Source: Betaproteobacteria bacterium (lineage in GTDB: Bacteria > Pseudomonadota > Gammaproteobacteria > Burkholderiales > SG8-41). Taken from it: a stretch of 8,126 bases of DNA. The stretch's first letter is position 1, and the number at the start of each line of letters is the position of its first letter. Location of the stretch: positions 1-8,126 of the forward strand of contig JAJTHX010000013.1 in NCBI GenBank assembly GCA_021300125.1, in the 5' to 3' direction. Shown here one piece after another: positions 5,476-8,126 of the stretch. Below the pieces are notes generated by a model. It worked only from the letters and a program-made list of their open reading frames with translations. It ran no database searches and was not told the DNA's origin. Position numbers and translations under genes: made by a program.

Positions 5476-6208
5476 ACCGGTGACTGATCCGCTGCGCGAT
5501 CCGCAACTGGAGGCGGCCTATCGCGCCGGCTCTGCCGAACTTCCGCTGCCGCGGCTCGATGAACGCATTCGTGCCGCGGCCCGGCGCGAGGCCGGCAGCG
5601 GGCCGCGGGCCCTTGGCGTTCCACCGCGGTGGCGGGCGCCGTTTGCGATGGCTGCGGTGCTGGTGCTGTCCCTCGGCCTGGTGCTGATCCTGCGCGATCA
5701 GGGCGCCGACCGCCTGGATGGGCCACCGCTGGCTTCCACTGAAACAACGCCGCGTCCGGCAGCCGCCGACCCTGTGCCGCCGGCGCCGCCCGCTGCGGCC
5801 AGCGCATCACCTTCGGCGCCGCAGGAGGAGAAGGCGTCCAGTCAGCGCAAGGCCCCGCTGCCCCCGGCACCTGTCGCCGCCGCTGAAACGCCGGCCGCGG
5901 CGCCAGCGCGCATCGAATCCGCCGCGGTTGCAGCCCCGGCGGCGGAAGGGCGCAGCCCCGAGGCTGCCGCTCCCGCACCGCGGGCCCTGATGCGGGCGCC
6001 GGCTGCACCGGCCGCCGACGTGGCCCGTGCCGCCAGTGTCGCCGCCGTGCCGCCCTGGCAGGACCTGCAGGACAAGCCGGCGGAACAGTGGCGCCTGCGC
6101 ATCCTCGAACTGTGGCGCGCGCAGCGGGTCGCCGAGGCGGAAGCCCTCGAGGCCGAATTCCGCAAGCGCTTCCCCGAAGAACGACTGCCCGAATGGAAAC
6201 AGCCATGA
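5468..6208 (+). CDS. Single-pass membrane anti-sigma-like protein
   Basis: This 246-aa protein begins at the ATG that overlaps the sigma gene by 8 bases. Parts in order: cytoplasmic N-terminus (1-55) with DPQLEAAYRAGSAELPLPRL and DERIRAAARREAG, a pattern seen in proteins paired with ECF sigma factors; one membrane helix (~57-76, FAMAAVLVLSLGLVLIL) preceded by Arg and hence N-in; a very Ala/Pro-rich linker (~85-195); and a C-terminal helical piece (~197-246, WRLRILELWRAQRVAEAEAL, then FRKRFPEERLP) that should lie in the periplasm. There is no HxxxCxxC, so it is not a zinc anti-sigma of the usual kind. I infer that it holds the sigma factor at the membrane. The 4-base overlap with the next gene (ATGA) implies translational coupling. 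The family name is uncertain; the role rests on context and layout. Confidence 0.72.
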   Translation: MSEPVTDPLRDPQLEAAYRAGSAELPLPRLDERIRAAARREAGSGPRALGVPPRWRAPFAMAAVLVLSLGLVLILRDQGADRLDGPPLASTETTPRPAAADPVPPAPPAAASASPSAPQEEKASSQRKAPLPPAPVAAAETPAAAPARIESAAVAAPAAEGRSPEAAAPAPRALMRAPAAPAADVARAASVAAVPPWQDLQDKPAEQWRLRILELWRAQRVAEAEALEAEFRKRFPEERLPEWKQP

Positions 6209-6390
6209 GCATCCCCGGCGACGATCCCGAACCGGTCAAGCCCGAAGCCCCTGAACCCTGGCAGTGTTGCCAGAGCGGCTGCGATCCCTGTGTCTATGAC
6301 CGCTATTGGGAAGCGCTCACTAACTATGAGAAGGCGCTGGAGGCCTGGCAGGCCCGTCATCCTGGAGCCGCCGGGGAACAAAATAAATAA
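6205..6390 (+). CDS. Small oxidoreductase-like domain protein (CCxxxCxxC)
   Basis: This 61-aa cytoplasmic protein matches the 'oxidoreductase-like' N-terminal domain (PF09791 as I recall): a Pro/acidic lead-in (PEPVKPEAPEP), then CCQSGCDPCVYDRYWEAL with Cys 21, 22, 26 and 29, then a short helix (NYEKALEAWQARH). The four closely spaced cysteines could bind a metal or an Fe-S cluster; no catalysis is shown for this domain despite its name. The ATG at 6205 overlaps the stop of the membrane protein (ATGA), so it is the third gene of the sigma operon. Upstream ATGs in the frame lie inside the preceding gene and lack the domain. Cys-rich partner plus sigma plus membrane sensor suggests redox or metal stress, which is inference only. 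Confidence 0.85.
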   Translation: MSIPGDDPEPVKPEAPEPWQCCQSGCDPCVYDRYWEALTNYEKALEAWQARHPGAAGEQNK

Positions 6391-6415
6391 TTGATTTTAT
6401 TGATTATTTTATTTT
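6380..6415 (+). terminator. AU-only inverted repeat at the end of the sigma operon
   Basis: AAAATAAATAAT (6380-6391) pairs with ATTATTTTATTTT (6403-6415) with one bulge, and the first arm overlaps the TAA stop (6388-6390). The loop contains TTGATTTTATTG. The stem has no G-C pairs, so it is a weak structure; the T-rich 3' arm makes a termination role possible. The base composition contrasts sharply with the GC-rich genes on either side. Confidence 0.35.
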
Positions 6416-6520
6416 GACCCCGGCCGATTTCAGGCAATTAGGAACGCCCTGCGGCCAAACCGCTCAAAAACACGGCTTTTCAAGGGCAAACCGCCGCTCC
6501 AGCCGTGCTGCTGCATAAAT

Positions 6521-6538
6521 TATTGTTAATAAACAATA
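6521..6538. promoter_or_regulatory. Palindrome TATTGTT-N4-AACAATA
   Basis: A perfect 7-bp inverted repeat with spacer AATA (6528-6531), 12 bases upstream of the weak -35 at 6551. The size and symmetry fit an operator for a dimeric regulator, but an RNA hairpin is equally possible. I do not recognise it as the site of a known protein. Confidence 0.35.
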
Positions 6539-6639
6539 GGTTAAAAAATGTTGCATTGCAGAAAACAGTGCCGGTAAACTCCGCGACCACCTTATTTCGG
6601 TGGCCCCCCTCAAAACAGGCCTGAAACGCCGGTTTCGGG

Positions 6640-6668
6640 TTGCGGGGGTGGGGCGAGACCCCTAGAAT
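6640..6668 (+). promoter_or_regulatory. Candidate promoter of the lytic transglycosylase gene
   Basis: TTGCGG (6640-6645), a 17-base spacer, then TAGAAT (6663-6668, five of six consensus bases). The start would be near 6675, giving a leader of about 130 bases. A small GGGG/CCCC inverted repeat (6650-6653 and 6659-6662) sits in the spacer, and an 8-bp hairpin ends directly before the -35. Confidence 0.5.
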
Positions 6669-6687
6669 TGCGCAGCTTTTTTGAGTG

Positions 6688-6818
6688 GCCCACAACCGGT
6701 AGTGGTATTGGGCTGAACGAGTCCAGTAAGGAGAACGACGTTACCGTAGCGAGGTAACTGCCTGCACCGCCTCGATGGCCGTGCCATCCGAAAGGAGGTT
6801 TTGCATGTTTGCAAAATC
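6688..6818 (+). promoter_or_regulatory. Structured 5' leader with the start codon in a hairpin loop
   Basis: Successive foldable elements are visible. GCCCA/TGGGC (6688-6692, 6709-6713) has an inner ACC/GGT. GTTACC/GGTAAC (6740-6745, 6753-6758) is perfect with a 7-base loop. GATGG/CCATC (6774-6778, 6784-6788) is perfect with a 5-base loop. GGTTTTGC/GCAAAATC (6797-6804, 6811-6818) has one G-U pair and holds the ATG (6805-6807) in its 6-base loop. CCTC (6770-6773) can pair either with GAGG of the Shine-Dalgarno (6795-6798) or with the upstream GAGG (6751-6754), which would be mutually exclusive states. This is the layout of a translational switch. I do not recognise a known riboswitch class. 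Confidence 0.45.
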
Positions 6819-7569
6819 GGTTTCAGATTCATGCATTGCGGACCGCCCGGCAGATGCTCTGCCCCGGATTCGCCAGTTGCTCACGCTGGTCCTCGTCCTG
6901 ACCAGCCTTTCCACCCTGATCGCACTGCTTGAAGAACGCCTCGGTATCCCGGCCTTAGGTTCGGCCCTGGCCGTCGTCCAGCAGGAAGCGACCGCGATTT
7001 CCGCGCTGGTTCTGCCCCAGGCCCAGCCCGAGGCGGTGCCGGCGGACGATCTGCGCCATGTCGCCCTGGCTGAATTCCTGGCCAAGCGCTACAAGGTGGC
7101 CCAGGACCTGACCCTGGATTTCGTGCGCATCGCCCACGCCGAGGGCGCCCGGGTCGGACTCGATCCGCTGCTGATCATGGCGGTCATCGCCGTGGAGTCC
7201 CGCTTCAACCCCATTGCCGAAAGCGTGATGGGCGCCAAGGGCCTGATGCAGATCATTCCGCGTTTCCATACGGACAAGCTCGCAGCCTTCGGCGGCGAGC
7301 GCGCCGTGTTCCAGCCCGAGGCCAACATCCGCGTCGGCACCCGCATCCTGCGCGAGTACCTGACCAAGACCGGCAACCTCGGCATCGCGCTGCAGATGTA
7401 TGCCGGCGCGCTGAACGACGACAACGACACCTACACGACCAAGGTGCTGGGCGAGAAACAGCGCCTGCAGCAGGTCGTGGCCACGCTCGCCGAACCGGCC
7501 GCCGGCACGACCCGCGTGTCGCAGCGTCGCGAGCGCAAGCCCGAGATGCCCCTGGGCGAGCGTATCTGA
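6805..7569 (+). CDS. Membrane-anchored lytic transglycosylase (SLT domain)
   Basis: This is a 254-aa peptidoglycan lytic transglycosylase of the Slt/MltC-like fold. An N-terminal membrane segment or uncleaved signal anchor (~24-42, LLTLVLVLTSLSTLIALL) exports it; a short variable stretch follows; the SLT core runs ~110-215. The catalytic Glu is E131 in AVIAVESRFNP, followed by GAKGLMQIIP (143-152), NIRVGTRILREYL (174-186) and the MYAGALND region. The C-terminal tail (~232-254) is basic and looks disordered. I chose ATG 6805 because AAAGGAGG lies 6 bases upstream; an in-frame ATG at 6775 would add ten residues and put the ribosome binding site inside the coding region. Its RNA leader is structured and the start codon lies in a hairpin loop. 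The next gene follows after 15 bases, so co-transcription is likely. Whether it acts in cell-wall turnover or in an export system is not shown. Confidence 0.92.
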   Translation: MFAKSVSDSCIADRPADALPRIRQLLTLVLVLTSLSTLIALLEERLGIPALGSALAVVQQEATAISALVLPQAQPEAVPADDLRHVALAEFLAKRYKVAQDLTLDFVRIAHAEGARVGLDPLLIMAVIAVESRFNPIAESVMGAKGLMQIIPRFHTDKLAAFGGERAVFQPEANIRVGTRILREYLTKTGNLGIALQMYAGALNDDNDTYTTKVLGEKQRLQQVVATLAEPAAGTTRVSQRRERKPEMPLGERI

Positions 7570-7584
7570 GGGGTCGCCGCCGCC

Positions 7585-7956
7585 TTGGCGAGCATCCGCA
7601 TCCGCTGGCCCGCTGGCTCGGCCCTGGCCGACCTCGATGACGGGCCGACGGTGCGCGCCCTGCTGGCCGCGCTGCCCTGTGAATCCAGCGTCAACACCTG
7701 GGGCGAAGAGGTCTATTTTTCCCTGCCGGTAAAGGCGGCGCTGGAACCCGGCGCGCAGCAGGTGGTGCCGCCCGGCAGCGTCTGTTTCTGGGTGGACGGC
7801 AGCGCGCTGGCCCTGCCCTGGGGCCGCACCCCGGTCTCCCGCGGCGACGAATGCCGCCTGGTCAACCCCTGCAACGTGCTCGGCCGCCTGCGCGGTGATC
7901 CCTCGGTGTTGAAGACCGCCCGCGACGGCGATCCGGTCACGGTCGAAGCCGCCTGA
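7585..7956 (+). CDS. Cyclophilin-like fold protein (TM1367 type)
   Basis: This 123-aa protein matches the cyclophilin-like family typified by Thermotoga TM1367 (PF04126 as I recall): TVRALLAALPCESSVNTWGEEVYFSLPV (residues ~22-49, with the signature SVNTWGEE), PGSVCFWVDGSALALPWGRTP (63-83) and NPCNVLGRL (94-102). These small beta-barrels resemble peptidyl-prolyl isomerases but lack a proven isomerase activity; the role is unknown. No signal peptide is present, so it is cytoplasmic. The start is TTG at 7585 with GAGGGG about 11 bases upstream, overlapping the stop of the transglycosylase gene; the first conserved residues follow immediately, and no ATG fits. It is probably translated from the same mRNA as the transglycosylase. 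Confidence 0.85.
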   Translation: MASIRIRWPAGSALADLDDGPTVRALLAALPCESSVNTWGEEVYFSLPVKAALEPGAQQVVPPGSVCFWVDGSALALPWGRTPVSRGDECRLVNPCNVLGRLRGDPSVLKTARDGDPVTVEAA

Positions 7957-7961
7957 TTTCC

Positions 7962-7990
7962 GCCCGCTGGCAGCGGGCCCTGCCTATAAT
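7962..7990 (+). promoter_or_regulatory. Promoter of the PhaM-like gene with an overlapping hairpin
   Basis: A perfect TATAAT lies at 7985-7990, 26 bases before the ATG, with no good -35. In the -35 position sits the inverted repeat GCCCGCT/AGCGGGC (7962-7968, 7972-7978, loop GGC). This may be the end of the preceding transcript, an operator, or both. A start near 7997 would leave a leader of about 18 bases that carries GGGAG (8006-8010). Confidence 0.6.
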
Positions 7991-8015
7991 CGTCCGGTCA
8001 TCTCCGGGAGTCATC

Positions 8016-8126
8016 ATGGCCGACCAGAACAACCCGCAGGATTTTTTCGAATTCATGCAGAAGATGTGGAACCCGATGGGTTTCCCCATCCCCGGCATGG
8101 TCGCGCCGACGATGAACCCTGAAGAC
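8016..8126 (+). CDS. phaM: PhaM-like polyhydroxyalkanoate granule protein, N-terminal part
   Basis: Only the first 37 codons are in the window. DFFEFMQKMWNPMGFPIPGM, followed by VAPTMNPED, matches the N-terminus of betaproteobacterial PhaM-family proteins, which have 'F....LW..MG' followed by 'PGMV.PT...EE'. PhaM binds PHA granules and DNA and activates PHA synthase in Ralstonia (Cupriavidus). The start ATG 8016 has GGGAG six bases upstream, and a TATAAT lies just upstream. The family assignment rests on a short stretch; the rest of the protein, including the expected basic C-terminal repeats, is not visible. Confidence 0.65.
   Translation, partial: MADQNNPQDFFEFMQKMWNPMGFPIPGMVAPTMNPED

Larger units (their letters stand above)
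6391..6804. other. 414-base stretch without a convincing gene
   Basis: No ORF here has a ribosome binding site and a recognisable product. It holds, left to right: an AU-rich inverted repeat at the sigma operon end; a 7-bp palindrome (6521-6538); a weak promoter candidate TTGCAT (6551-6556) with TAAACT (6575-6580), spacer 18; a hairpin CCTGAAAC/GTTTCGGG (6620-6639); a better promoter candidate (6640-6668); and a structured leader running into the transglycosylase gene. The part 6391-6590 is markedly more AT-rich than the rest of the window. Confidence 0.6.

Noticed and set aside
5418..6239. 273-codon open frame on the minus strand
   Set aside because: Antisense to the Ala/Pro-rich linker of the membrane protein, which produces long open shadow frames.
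6391..6406. FNR/CRP-type box from TTGATTTTATTGAT
   Set aside because: The two TTGAT words are direct, not inverted, so the dimer site TTGAT-N4-ATCAA is not formed.
6480..6695. 71-codon minus-strand ORF in the intergenic stretch
   Set aside because: No ribosome binding site and no recognisable domain, and it crosses the promoter candidate of the plus-strand gene.
6784..6818. c-di-GMP (GEMM) riboswitch, suggested by CCATCCGAAAGG
   Set aside because: The GACGCAAAGCC core and the receptor arm are absent. Only the GAAA-containing hairpin looks similar.

Overview
The window is GC-rich, densely coded chromosomal DNA. It most likely comes from a betaproteobacterium or a close relative. The evidence is a class Ia ribonucleotide reductase pair of the type with a CEAC tail on NrdA, a Lys/Ala/Pro-rich H1-like protein ending in a WPFP-type tail, a PhaM-like polyhydroxyalkanoate (PHA) granule protein at the right edge, and a DUF2946-type protein. 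I cannot name a genus. There are no tRNA or rRNA genes, no CRISPR array, and no transposase or phage gene.

Layout. Bases 1-2517 (+): the 3' end of nrdA, carrying an in-frame TAG; a complete nrdB; a TTG-started DUF2442 protein; and an H1-like DNA-binding protein, followed by a terminator. Bases 2518-2789: a convergent intergenic region with several hairpins. Bases 2790-4455 (-): a two-gene unit, DUF2946-type protein then threonine aldolase. Its 5' end has been tandemly copied as 126-bp units that create two in-frame 41-codon ORFs upstream of the true start. Bases 4891-6390 (+): an overlapping three-gene unit of ECF-type sigma factor, single-pass membrane anti-sigma-like protein, and small CCxxxCxxC oxidoreductase-like protein; the sigma mRNA looks leaderless. 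Bases 6391-6804: about 400 bases with no convincing gene but with AT-rich palindromes, a promoter candidate and a structured leader. Bases 6805-7956 (+): a membrane-anchored lytic transglycosylase and a cyclophilin-like (TM1367-type) protein. From 8016 (+): the start of a PhaM-like gene behind a perfect TATAAT.

How the genes work together. NrdA and NrdB form one enzyme making deoxyribonucleotides. The H1-like protein nearby binds DNA, but a functional link to nrd is only positional. The sigma and membrane proteins should form a signalling pair, with the small Cys protein as a co-transcribed accessory. The transglycosylase acts on peptidoglycan. Its start codon lies in the loop of a hairpin, which suggests translational control.

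The points most worth following are the amber codon in nrdA, the 126-bp repeats that make tandem decoy ORFs, and the structured leader of the transglycosylase. I saw no clear sign of a wholly new multi-gene system.
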